Source of the DNA: Bacillus fungorum
GTDB taxonomy: Bacteria; Bacillota; Bacilli; Bacillales; Bacillaceae_G
DNA length: 47,171 bases
NCBI RefSeq assembly: GCF_002746455.1
Contig: NZ_NWUW01000031.1
Span: 1-47,171 of the forward strand
Direction of reading: 5' to 3'
The translations under genes were made by a program, and so were the position numbers. The stretch's first letter is position 1, and each line of letters starts with the position of its first letter. The notes beneath the pieces were generated by a model. The model was given only the letters and a program-made list of their open reading frames with translations. It was not told where the DNA came from and did no database searches. Positions 7,781 through 15,265 of this stretch are shown piece by piece.

Positions 7781-9766
7781 TTGAGAAAGATATGGGGGAT
7801 TCTTTTTCTTTGCTTAACGTTCATGTTAGTTGGATGTGGTAAAGAAGAAAAGCCACAAGAGGCATTTGATACATATGCAAAAGCATGGAATAAACAAAAA
7901 TTTGTAGATATGTATGATCAATTATCAGAAAAGGCAAAAAAAGATATTTCAAAGAAAGAGTTTACTGAGAAATATGAGAAAATTTATTCTGGTATTGAAG
8001 TGAAAAACTTAAAAGTAGAAGCAGGAGAAGTAAAAGAAGATAAAAAAGATGAAGGCCCTGTTCCTTTTAAAGTAAGCATGGATACAGTTGGTGGTAAAAT
8101 CACTTTTGGACATGAAGCGAAAATGGTGAAAGAAAAAGATGGAGATAAAGAATCTTGGAAAGTAGATTGGACTCCTGATTTTATATTCCCAGGCATGACG
8201 AAAGATAGTAAAGTGCGTATGCAGACGACAGAGCCAAAACGTGGTGAAATATACGATCGTAATGGAAAAGGTCTTGCAACGAATGGGAAAGCTTCTGAAA
8301 TTGGATTGATTCCTGAAAAGTTAGGCGATACTGCTCCCCAAACGAAAGAAACAGTAGCGAAGTTATTAAATATGTCTGTAGAAGAAATTGATCAAAAATT
8401 AGCTGCTAAATGGGTAAAACCAGGATATCTTGTACCAATTGGAATTTTACCTGAAGGGGCAACGCAAAATACGTACATTGAATTAGCAGGTGTTTCAACA
8501 AAGCCTGTAAATGTTCGTACATATCCATTAGGAGAAGCGGCAGCTCATCTGACTGGTTATATTGGAAAAGTAAATGCTGAAGATTTAAAAACGCTACAAA
8601 AGAAAGGCTATCAAGCAGATGATCCAGTAGGTAAAGCTGGTTTAGAGCAAGTACTGGAAGAAAAGCTGCGCGGTAAAAAAGGTGGCCGTGTCTTTGTAGA
8701 AGATGCACAAGGAAAAGAAATTAAAAATTTAGCAAAAACAGATGCTGTTGATGGAGAAAATGTAACTTTAACGATTGATAGTGCTGTTCAAGAAAAAACG
8801 TATAATGAAATGAAGGGCGAAGCTGGTTCAAGTGCAGCAATTAATCCGAAAAGTGGAGAAACAATTGCACTAGTAAGTAGCCCAGCATATGATCCAAATG
8901 TAATTGCAAGAGGGACATCAAAAGCACAACGAGAAGCATGGAATAATGATCCGAAAAAACCGATGACGAATCGATTTACACAATTATCAGTTCCAGGCTC
9001 TGTATTTAAGCCTATTACAGGTGCAATCGGTCTTGAAACGAAAACGATTGATCCAAAAGAAGAGTTGAAAATTGAAGGATTGAAATGGACAAAAGATTCT
9101 TCTTGGGGTAATTATTATGTAACGCGTGTAAAAGATGCAAATCCGATCGATTTTGATAAAGCGATGAAATACTCGGATAATATTTATTTCGCGCAAGAAG
9201 CTTTGAAAATCGGAAAAGATAAATTTATGAGTGAAGCGAAAAAATTCGGATTCGATGAGAAACTACCAATTGAATATGGATTCCCAGCTTCTAAAATCGC
9301 AAATGATGGTATTAAAAATGATATTCAAATGGCAGACACAGGTTATGGACAAGGGCAAGTATTAATGACGCCACTTCATCTAGCATTAACGTACGCACCA
9401 ATTGTTAATGACGGAAACATACCTTCTCCATATATTATTAAAACACATAAGCAACTAAAAGTTTGGAAAGAGAATGTAATTTCAAAAGGCAATCAGGATA
9501 TATTAAAAACTGCTATGACGAAAGTAATTAATGATCCAGATGGTACAGGGAAAATTGCTAAAATTGATGGCATGACTCTTGCTGGAAAAACAGGCACAGC
9601 GGAATTAAAAGTATCAAAAGAGGCCGAAGGAAAAGAACTAGGTTGGTTCGCTGCATTTGATTTAAATTCACCAGATATGGTCATTACAATGATGATTGAA
9701 GATGTAAAAGGTAGAGGCGGAAGTAATATTCCAGCTGAAAAAGTAAAACATGTATTTCAAAAATAA
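7781..9766 (+). CDS. pbpC: Class B penicillin-binding protein, MecA/PbpC (PBP3) type lipoprotein
   Basis: A 661-residue peptidoglycan transpeptidase. The start is TTG 7781 behind AGGAGG. A lipoprotein signal ends MLVGC, so it is anchored outside the membrane. An NTF2-like MecA_N domain covers about 25-135; a dimerisation domain with EPKRGEIYDRNGKGLA follows; the transpeptidase has Ser407-Val-Phe-Lys410, Ser465-Asp-Asn467 and Lys603-Thr-Gly. Length and layout match B. subtilis PbpC, a beta-lactam low-affinity relative of staphylococcal PBP2a. In B. subtilis no such gene lies between dfrA and ypkP, so it is an addition to this block. Confidence 0.9.
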   Translation: MRKIWGILFLCLTFMLVGCGKEEKPQEAFDTYAKAWNKQKFVDMYDQLSEKAKKDISKKEFTEKYEKIYSGIEVKNLKVEAGEVKEDKKDEGPVPFKVSMDTVGGKITFGHEAKMVKEKDGDKESWKVDWTPDFIFPGMTKDSKVRMQTTEPKRGEIYDRNGKGLATNGKASEIGLIPEKLGDTAPQTKETVAKLLNMSVEEIDQKLAAKWVKPGYLVPIGILPEGATQNTYIELAGVSTKPVNVRTYPLGEAAAHLTGYIGKVNAEDLKTLQKKGYQADDPVGKAGLEQVLEEKLRGKKGGRVFVEDAQGKEIKNLAKTDAVDGENVTLTIDSAVQEKTYNEMKGEAGSSAAINPKSGETIALVSSPAYDPNVIARGTSKAQREAWNNDPKKPMTNRFTQLSVPGSVFKPITGAIGLETKTIDPKEELKIEGLKWTKDSSWGNYYVTRVKDANPIDFDKAMKYSDNIYFAQEALKIGKDKFMSEAKKFGFDEKLPIEYGFPASKIANDGIKNDIQMADTGYGQGQVLMTPLHLALTYAPIVNDGNIPSPYIIKTHKQLKVWKENVISKGNQDILKTAMTKVINDPDGTGKIAKIDGMTLAGKTGTAELKVSKEAEGKELGWFAAFDLNSPDMVITMMIEDVKGRGGSNIPAEKVKHVFQK

Positions 9767-9775
9767 TATGTAATC

Positions 9776-9812
9776 AAAGGCTAGCTCTATAATTTGTAGA
9801 GTTAGCCTTTTT
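9776..9812 (+). terminator. Terminator after the PBP gene
   Basis: A 14-bp stem (AAAGGCTAGCTCTA with TAGAGTTAGCCTTT, one mismatch), a 7-nt loop and a T run, 10 nt after the PBP stop. Confidence 0.85.
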
Positions 9813-9901
9813 ATATGAAAGAATTCTTAATATCCGTTATACTAAATTTTAAGGAAACAAAATAAATCATTAACTTACAAAAAAAAAGTAGCTATTTTTT
9901 A

Positions 9902-9930
9902 TTGACATCGAACACGACTTTTTGTATTAT
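9902..9930 (+). promoter_or_regulatory. Sigma-A promoter of the azoreductase gene
   Basis: A near-consensus promoter: TTGACA at 9902-9907, a 17-bp spacer, and TATTAT at 9925-9930. It lies about 80 bp before the azoR start and abuts a perfect inverted repeat. Confidence 0.85.
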
Positions 9931-9947
9931 ACTTACATAAGGTAAGT
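9931..9947 (+). promoter_or_regulatory. Likely repressor operator of azoR
   Basis: A perfect inverted repeat, ACTTAC-ATAAG-GTAAGT, begins directly after the -10 box and covers the expected transcription start, where a bound repressor would block RNA polymerase. Azoreductases in Bacillus are commonly repressed by quinone/diamide-sensing MarR/DUF24 regulators (YodB, MhqR type); which protein binds here is unknown and none is encoded next to it. Confidence 0.7.
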
Positions 9948-10009
9948 TGTTTACTTTCGAATTATAAATCTCAAATTAAAGATAAAGTGTAGAAAAGGGA
10001 GAGAATACA

Positions 10010-10645
10010 ATGACAAAAGTACTATTTATTACAGCAAATCCAAATTCAGCAGAAGGTTCTTTCGGAATGGCAGTAGGGGAAGCTTTCATCGAAGCTTATA
10101 AAAACGAGCATCCACAAGACGAAGTTGTAACAATTGATTTATTCAACACTACAGTACCAGCAATCGATGCAGATGTATTCGCTGCTTGGGGTAAATTTGC
10201 AGCAGGTGAAGGCTTTGAAACTTTAACTGAAGCTCAACAACAAAAAGTTGCAGCAATGAACACAAACTTAGAAACATTTATGCATGCAGATCGTTATGTA
10301 TTCGTAACTCCAATGTGGAACTTTAGCTACCCACCAGTAGTAAAAGCATACTTAGATAACGTAGCAATCGCAGGTAAAACATTCAAATATACTGAAAATG
10401 GTCCAGTCGGCTTATTAGAAGGTAAAAAAGCACTGCACATTCAAGCAACAGGTGGCGTATATTCTGAAGGAGCATACGCAGCTGTAGACTTCGGACGCAA
10501 TCACTTAAAAACTGTATTAGGATTTGTCGGTGTAAATGATACTGAATATATTGCAGTTGAAGGTATGAATGCAAACCCTGAAAAAGCACAAGAAATTAAA
10601 GAAGCAGCAATTGCTAATGCTCGCGAATTAGCAAAACGTTTCTAA
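10010..10645 (+). CDS. azoR: FMN-dependent NADH-azoreductase
   Basis: A 211-residue flavodoxin-fold quinone/azo reductase of the AzoR (AcpD) family. Visible are the phosphate-binding start ITANPNSAEGSFGMAVGEAF, the FMN contact VFVTPMWNFSYPP and IQATGGVYSEG. It probably detoxifies quinones by two-electron reduction in the cytoplasm. GGGAG precedes ATG 10010. It is monocistronic with its own strong promoter and operator and a terminator on each side. Codon use looks more highly expressed (GCA, GTA, TTC) than in its neighbours. Confidence 0.92.
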   Translation: MTKVLFITANPNSAEGSFGMAVGEAFIEAYKNEHPQDEVVTIDLFNTTVPAIDADVFAAWGKFAAGEGFETLTEAQQQKVAAMNTNLETFMHADRYVFVTPMWNFSYPPVVKAYLDNVAIAGKTFKYTENGPVGLLEGKKALHIQATGGVYSEGAYAAVDFGRNHLKTVLGFVGVNDTEYIAVEGMNANPEKAQEIKEAAIANARELAKRF

Positions 10646-10659
10646 TATATTATACTTAA

Positions 10660-10695
10660 AAATGTCCAAACACTTGCTGTTTGGACATTTTTTCT
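10660..10695 (+). terminator. Terminator after azoR
   Basis: A 13-bp perfect stem (AAATGTCCAAACA and complement) around a 5-nt loop, followed by TTTTTTC-type uridines. Confidence 0.9.
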
Positions 10696-10756
10696 TCTTT
10701 TTCCTTCGTTTGTCTAGTATAATGAAGGGCGGAATGATAATAAGTGGGGGTTCTGT

Positions 10757-11476
10757 ATGATTCAAACGTTTTTTAAAATCTTTTATTTAATTTTAATCGT
10801 AATAGCGATTACACCGAGAATGTGGCGTCTTAAAAGACAAGTAAATACGATGTCGCCACAAGAAAAAGATAATGCTGTGTATAAAACGACAAATTGGTTT
10901 GGTAAGAAAATGGTACGTGTAGCTGGTTCCACAGTAGAGGTAAAGGGACTTGAAAATGTTCCGAAAGACAAGCCGGTACTAGTTGTAAGTAATCATCAAA
11001 GTAATATGGATATCCCTGTTTTACTAGGTTATTTAAATAAACCAATTGGATTCGTTTCAAAGGCAGAGATTAAAAAGTTCCCGGTTGTACCAACTTGGAT
11101 GGAACTTATGAATTGTGTATTTATGGATCGTAGCGATCGTCGTCAATCTCTTCAAGCAATTAAAGATGGAATCGAGCTATTAAAGAATGGACATTCTATC
11201 GTAATTTTCCCGGAAGGGACAAGAAGTAAGGGTGGCGGAATTGGAGAGTTTAAGGCTGGGAGTTTTCATCTTGCAGTAAAATCTGGTGTAGCAATCTTAC
11301 CTGTAACATTAGATGGGACATATAAAATGTTTGAAGCGAATGGAAATCGTATGAAACCAGCTCATGCAACAGTAACAATTTCTAAGCCGATTACACCTGA
11401 AGAATATGCCAATATGGATATTAAAGAATTAACAAAGCATACACAGGATGTTATCGCATCACAATTACATAAGTAA
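10757..11476 (+). CDS. plsC: 1-acyl-sn-glycerol-3-phosphate acyltransferase
   Basis: A 239-residue membrane-associated acyltransferase making phosphatidic acid from lysophosphatidic acid. It has an N-terminal membrane helix, catalytic His80-x4-Asp85 (NHQSNMD), and the acceptor-binding FPEGTRSKGG (Glu153-Arg156). It matches ypkP in the syntenic B. subtilis block. A GGGGG site precedes ATG 10757. It is convergent with the hemolysin III gene and shares its terminator. Confidence 0.92.
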   Translation: MIQTFFKIFYLILIVIAITPRMWRLKRQVNTMSPQEKDNAVYKTTNWFGKKMVRVAGSTVEVKGLENVPKDKPVLVVSNHQSNMDIPVLLGYLNKPIGFVSKAEIKKFPVVPTWMELMNCVFMDRSDRRQSLQAIKDGIELLKNGHSIVIFPEGTRSKGGGIGEFKAGSFHLAVKSGVAILPVTLDGTYKMFEANGNRMKPAHATVTISKPITPEEYANMDIKELTKHTQDVIASQLHK

Positions 11477-11513
11477 TAAAAAAGGTTTCAGCTTATATAA
11501 GCTGAACCTTTTT
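11477..11513. terminator. Bidirectional terminator between plsC and hemolysin III
   Basis: A hairpin centred on CAGCTTATATAAGCTG with AAAAGG/CCTTTT arms and a one-base bulge, T runs on both strands, filling the gap between the two convergent genes. Confidence 0.85.
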
Positions 11514-11515
11514 TA

Positions 11516-12172
11516 TTACGCTGTTGGTAAGACATAAAAGAGTACGCAGAAAAACATCATCGCGCTACCACCTAAAACGAAAAGATGCCAAATGGCATGA
11601 TTGAAAGGTAACTTTTCCCAAAGGAAGAATATAGCCCCTACAGAATATAAAATGCCGCCCGCTAACAGTAGTGAAAAACCATGTCCAGTTAGATTTTCAT
11701 AAAGTGGTTTAATGGCAACGATTATAAGCCATCCCATAATGATATAACATAACGTTGATGCCTTAATAAAGCGACGTACAAAGAAGATTTTGAAGACGAT
11801 CCCCCCGATTGCTAGTGTCCATATAATCGCGAGTAACGTCCAGCCTAATGGTCCACGAAGCGTAATAAGTAAAAAAGGAGTATATGTGCCAGCGATTAAT
11901 AAATAAATAGCTGAGTGATCTAGTATAGTAAATAATTTTTCTACTTTTGGATGATGAATGCTATGTAGCAATGTTGAAAACAAGTACAGTAAGAACATGC
12001 TTACACCATAAACCGTAAATGCAACTACAGCAGATGCGGTACCATGCTTAGAGGCGTGAATAATTAATATAATTAAGGCAGGGATGCTTAAAATAGCACC
12101 GATACCATGTGTAATTGCATTTGCAATTTCTTCTTTAACAAATTGAGTCATTCGTGTCATTTTTTCAGTCAT
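11516..12172 (-). CDS. yplQ: Hemolysin III family (PAQR) membrane protein
   Basis: A 218-residue polytopic protein with about seven helices. PAQR features are visible: ITHGIGAIL near the start, LLHSIHH, and HAIWHLFVLGGS near the end, histidines that bind a metal in the family. It corresponds to B. subtilis YplQ. Family members are linked to membrane lipid homeostasis or hydrolase activity; true haemolysis is shown for B. cereus HlyIII, but this paralogue may differ. The start is ATG 12172, after AAAGGA; the longer frame to 12232 adds an unlikely N-terminus. Confidence 0.88.
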   Translation of the reverse strand: MTEKMTRMTQFVKEEIANAITHGIGAILSIPALIILIIHASKHGTASAVVAFTVYGVSMFLLYLFSTLLHSIHHPKVEKLFTILDHSAIYLLIAGTYTPFLLITLRGPLGWTLLAIIWTLAIGGIVFKIFFVRRFIKASTLCYIIMGWLIIVAIKPLYENLTGHGFSLLLAGGILYSVGAIFFLWEKLPFNHAIWHLFVLGGSAMMFFCVLFYVLPTA

Positions 12173-12385
12173 AATGCAAATCCTTTCTACTATCATAAAA
12201 TAATATGTCATTACCCTTACCATATCATACACAAGGGCAATAGAAAATGGAATTTGTATAATTGATTATATTTTTGAATTTTTTTGACAAAAGGCAATGG
12301 ATTTGTTGACGTTTTCAAACTTTTTTGACAAAATAAAATTATGTAATAGTAGGACAAGGAATCTACTAATAAAGGGGATGGAGAA

Positions 12386-12571
12386 ATGTTTTCAAATATT
12401 GGCTTTCCAGGGTTAATTTTAATTTTAGTAGCTGTACTCATTTTATTTGGGCCTAAAAAATTGCCGGAGATCGGAAAGGCTTTAGGGGAAACGTTAAAAG
12501 AATTCAAAAAATCAACGAAAGAATTGACGGATGATGCATTTCAAGAGAAGGAAAAGAAGGAAAAAATGTAA
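12386..12571 (+). CDS. tatA: Twin-arginine translocase subunit TatA
   Basis: A 61-residue TatA/E protein: short N-terminus, one membrane helix ([12 protein letters not shown]), the [14 protein letters not shown] hinge and amphipathic helix, and a charged tail. It forms the pore component for folded twin-arginine precursors. AAGGGGATGG precedes the ATG. tatC follows 15 nt downstream, a minimal TatAC pair as in other Bacillus. The genes are not in this place in B. subtilis. Confidence 0.95.
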
Positions 12572-12586
12572 TGGGTTTTCCTTGTA

Positions 12587-13354
12587 ATGGATAAATTAAG
12601 TGTGGTGAACGAGATGGAAGATCAAGAAATGAGCGTAGTAGAACATATTGTTGAGCTTCGTAAAAGAGTAATATATACAGTCTTATCATTTGTACTATTT
12701 TTAATTATTGGATTTACTTTTACGAAGGATATATATTTTTGGCTCGTAAAAGATTTGCCGATGAAGTTAACAGTTCTGGGACCGAGTGATGTATTGTGGA
12801 TTTTTTTCTCGATTGCTACAGTATTTGCTATCGTTTGTACAATTCCTTTTGCTGCTATACAAATTTGGTTATTTGTAAAACCGGGTTTACATCCAAATGA
12901 ACAAAAGATGACAGTGATGTATATACCGGTATTGTCCATATTATTTATTGCTGGTTTATGTTTTGGATATTTCGTTGTAATGCCGTTTTTATTTCATTTT
13001 TTAACTACGATAGGTAACGAAATGTTTAATACGATGTTTACGACAGAAAAATATTTTCATTTTGTTCTTAATTTAACAGTTCCATTTGCTGTAATTTTTG
13101 AATTACCTGTAGTTGTAATGTTTTTAACAAGTATTGGATTGTTGACGGCGGAATTTCTCATAAAAATAAGAAGGTATGCATACGTAGCATTGATTATCAT
13201 TGCATCGTGTATATCACCGCCCGATTTTTTATCACATAGTTTAGTAGCTGTACCACTTATTTGTATTTATGAAATTAGTATCGCTCTATCAAAGGTTGTT
13301 AGTAAGCGCAAAAAGAAAAGAGAAGAAATACAGTCGAAAAGTGCCTCGTTATAA
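12587..13354 (+). CDS. tatC: Twin-arginine translocase subunit TatC
   Basis: A 255-residue TatC with six helices. The N-terminal MSVVEHIVELRKRV motif binds the twin-arginine signal; FGYFVVMPFLFHF, ELPVV and ISPPDFLSH are family signatures. The start is uncertain: ATG 12587 has no clear ribosome site, while ATG 12614 follows GGTGAACGAG; both leave the conserved part whole. Its stop lies in the loop of the terminator. Confidence 0.93.
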   Translation: MDKLSVVNEMEDQEMSVVEHIVELRKRVIYTVLSFVLFLIIGFTFTKDIYFWLVKDLPMKLTVLGPSDVLWIFFSIATVFAIVCTIPFAAIQIWLFVKPGLHPNEQKMTVMYIPVLSILFIAGLCFGYFVVMPFLFHFLTTIGNEMFNTMFTTEKYFHFVLNLTVPFAVIFELPVVVMFLTSIGLLTAEFLIKIRRYAYVALIIIASCISPPDFLSHSLVAVPLICIYEISIALSKVVSKRKKKREEIQSKSASL

Positions 13355-13368
13355 AGGCACTTTTTTTA
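13338..13368 (+). terminator. Terminator overlapping the tatC stop
   Basis: AAAGTGCCT pairs with AGGCACTTT across an 8-nt loop holding the tatC stop codon; a T7 tract follows. Confidence 0.88.
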
Positions 13369-13697
13369 TTTATTTGTTATACTCTAGCTATAAATGTATA
13401 CAATATATAGAAGAAAAAAATTATAGAATCTCCAAAATTTAGACAAACTTTGCGCTTTTATAAGTTTATACTGAATGTATTAAGTAATTTACGGATAACG
13501 AGAGTCCTGTCTTAATGGATATTTAGGATGGGGGATGGATTAGGTGGAGATGAATAGAGTATAAATCTTCTAACTATAAGGATTAAAGGGATTGTCTAAG
13601 GGTACTTTTGTATTCATAGGAGTCTCCACTTTAAACAACGTGTTACAGCGTAAAGTAGAGGAAGTTCAAAAATCCAATGAAAAAGAGGATTGATATT
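13369..13697 (+). other. Long leader upstream of the DUF2535 gene
   Basis: About 330 bp without a gene. It contains a long-range inverted repeat, GTGGAGA at 13544-13550 and TCTCCAC at 13623-13629, enclosing 72 nt. I recognise no known riboswitch, T-box or ORF. The position directly before ypmP fits a 5' leader. Confidence 0.35.
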
Positions 13698-13949
13698 GTG
13701 ATTACGAAAAGTTTTTATTTCACTCATTCAACAGGGGATTGTATTAAAATATTTGAAATCCCTGTCCTACAGGCGCAGCATCCATTATCGTTTCTAATTC
13801 AGTCTCGTCTTCAATTATTTATTGCAAAAATTCAAAAACAAAAACACCCAAGATTTTCGTATTCTTTCCGTGAATATTTACAAAATTGTTTGAAGTGGAA
13901 TGATTATTTAAATGTATATAAAACAAATACTCTTGAAAAAAATGCATGA
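13698..13949 (+). CDS. ypmP: DUF2535 (YpmP-like) protein
   Basis: An 83-residue protein of unknown function. Conserved parts are IFEIPVL, LIQSRLQLFIAK, YSFREYL and LKWNDY. I prefer GTG 13698, 8 nt after AAAGAGGA; ATG 13677 would need a ribosome site 13 nt away. It corresponds to B. subtilis YpmP and follows the hemolysin III-type gene as there, with tatAC inserted between. Confidence 0.78.
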   Translation: MITKSFYFTHSTGDCIKIFEIPVLQAQHPLSFLIQSRLQLFIAKIQKQKHPRFSYSFREYLQNCLKWNDYLNVYKTNTLEKNA

Positions 13950-13960
13950 TATAGAGTGTG

Positions 13961-13987
13961 GACAGGGTTAAGAGCTCTGTCTTTTTC
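13961..13987 (+). terminator. Terminator after ypmP
   Basis: A GACAG/CTGTC stem with partly paired interior (GGG with CTC) and a CTTTTTC tail, 12 nt after the stop. The stem is short. Confidence 0.6.
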
Positions 13988-14037
13988 ATTTTAGATATGA
14001 AAATATAATTAATTTGATTAAATTTCGTTCCAAATTG

Positions 14038-14065
14038 TTGAAAGCAATGGGAATACTAGTATAAT
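14038..14065 (+). promoter_or_regulatory. Sigma-A promoter of the degV-family gene
   Basis: TTGAAA at 14038-14043, a 16-bp spacer, and TATAAT at 14060-14065, 36 bp before the chosen start. Confidence 0.75.
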
Positions 14066-14101
14066 AACAAGGAGAGCGTATTGGAAAGGGAAGAATATAA
14101 T

Positions 14102-14944
14102 ATGCAAAAAATTAAAATTGTAACAGATTCAACGGCAGATTTATCACAAGAGGTAATTGAGAAGTATGACATTCATGTTCTACCATTATCAATCTCTGTA
14201 AATGGACAAACATATTTAGATCGCGTTGATCTACAACCAGATGAATTTATTGAAGAAATGATTAAATCAGAGGGACTACCAAAAACATCACAACCAGCAA
14301 TGGGTACATTTGTAGAAATGTATGACAAGTTAGGTGAAGATGGAAGTGAAGTACTTTCCATTCATATGACAAGTGGAATGAGTGGTACTGTGGCAACGGC
14401 AAATAGTGCTGCATCAATGACCGACACAAAAGTAACAGTTGTTGATTCGCAATTTATTACACATGCTTTAGCATATCAAGTAGTTGAAGCTGCGAAAATG
14501 GCAAATGAAGGACGCTCACTAGAAGAAATTTTAAAACGTGTAGATGAAGTGAGAAAGAATACTCGTTTATATGTAGTGGTAGATACATTAGAAAACCTAG
14601 TGAAGGGTGGCCGTATCGGTAAAGGAAAAGCGTTTATCGGTTCGCTACTTAATATAAAACCAATTGCTAGCCTTGAAGATGGTGTTTATAACCCTGTAAC
14701 GAAAGTGCGTAGCCAAGGTCAAATTGTAAAAACGTTAGCTAAGTTATTTGAGGAAGATACAGCTGGGAAAGTTGTAAAAGCTGTGGCAATTCCACATGCG
14801 AAAGCAATTCCTTTAGCTGAAAATGTAAAAGCGGCTGTTGAAAAAGTAAGTGGTTTTGCTCAATCAGAAATTTTCTTTACAACGCCTATTATTAGTACTC
14901 ATACAGGTCCGGGTGCAATCGGATTTATGTATTTAGCAGAGTAA
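14102..14944 (+). CDS. DegV-family fatty-acid-binding protein
   Basis: A 280-residue protein of the DegV/FakB family, which holds a fatty acid for phosphorylation by FakA. It opens KIKIVTDSTADL; TSGMSGT and the HTGPGAIG end are ligand-pocket signatures. ATG 14102 is the usual family start; TTG 14081 also has a good site (AAGGAG, 6-nt spacing) and would add seven residues (MEREEYN). It is monocistronic between a promoter and a terminator. The partner fakA is not in the window. Confidence 0.88.
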   Translation: MQKIKIVTDSTADLSQEVIEKYDIHVLPLSISVNGQTYLDRVDLQPDEFIEEMIKSEGLPKTSQPAMGTFVEMYDKLGEDGSEVLSIHMTSGMSGTVATANSAASMTDTKVTVVDSQFITHALAYQVVEAAKMANEGRSLEEILKRVDEVRKNTRLYVVVDTLENLVKGGRIGKGKAFIGSLLNIKPIASLEDGVYNPVTKVRSQGQIVKTLAKLFEEDTAGKVVKAVAIPHAKAIPLAENVKAAVEKVSGFAQSEIFFTTPIISTHTGPGAIGFMYLAE

Positions 14945-14948
14945 TAAA

Positions 14949-14985
14949 AAAGCTACTTGAAATGACTTTCAAGTAGCCTTTTTTA
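14949..14985 (+). terminator. Terminator after the degV-family gene, invaded by bcr1
   Basis: An 11-bp stem (GCTACTTGAAA with TTTCAAGTAGC), a 4-nt loop, then CCTTTTTTAT. The end of the T tract is the TTTAT that flanks the bcr1 element. Confidence 0.88.
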
Positions 14986-15125
14986 TCCCGCATTAACGGA
15001 CAGTAAGACTCCCTACATAAAGAAAAGAAGTTAGGTGGGAGTCGGGCTGTCCGTAAATGCCCGATTGGTTCAACTAATAATCAGTGGGGGATGAACACCC
15101 CCCACTGATTAAAGTTTCACTTTAT
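14982..15125 (+). repeat. bcr1-type repeat element with TTTAT flanks
   Basis: The element occupies 14987-15120 and is flanked by direct TTTAT repeats (14982-14986 and 15121-15125), consistent with a 5-bp target duplication. It folds into two hairpins: a long one pairing ACGGACAG and GACTCCC with GGGAGTC and CTGTCCGT, and a second pairing AATCAGTGGGGG with CCCCCACTGATT. I recognise it as the B. cereus-group repeat bcr1, a MITE-like element of about 155 bp without genes. It sits between a terminator and a small leftward gene. Confidence 0.82.
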
Positions 15126-15205
15126 GTGAAGAGAAAGTAAGAAATAAGAAGGGCTATACAGGCACTCCCGCTAATGATATAGCGAGTCTGTAAATATTCA
15201 TTCAT
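15122..15205 (-). CDS. Candidate 27-residue membrane microprotein
   Basis: A minus-strand ATG at 15205 follows AAAGGG with 8-nt spacing. The product starts MNEYLQTRYIIS and continues as one hydrophobic helix ending SYFLFT. Its stop codon TAA (15122-15124) lies inside the TTTAT repeat bordering bcr1, so the insertion left the reading frame intact. It sits 60 bp downstream of the MBL-fold gene, on the same strand. Function unknown. Confidence 0.5.
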   Translation of the reverse strand: MNEYLQTRYIISGSACIALLISYFLFT

Positions 15206-15265
15206 AGAAAACACCCTTTATGATTTTCTATATTATATGTTGAATATAGAAAATCAGTCGCTACG

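Noticed and set aside
14987..15120. CRISPR-like or riboswitch-like structure
   Set aside because: The two hairpins form a single repeat unit with TTTAT flanks and match a second copy at 29.8 kb, so a dispersed mobile repeat explains them.
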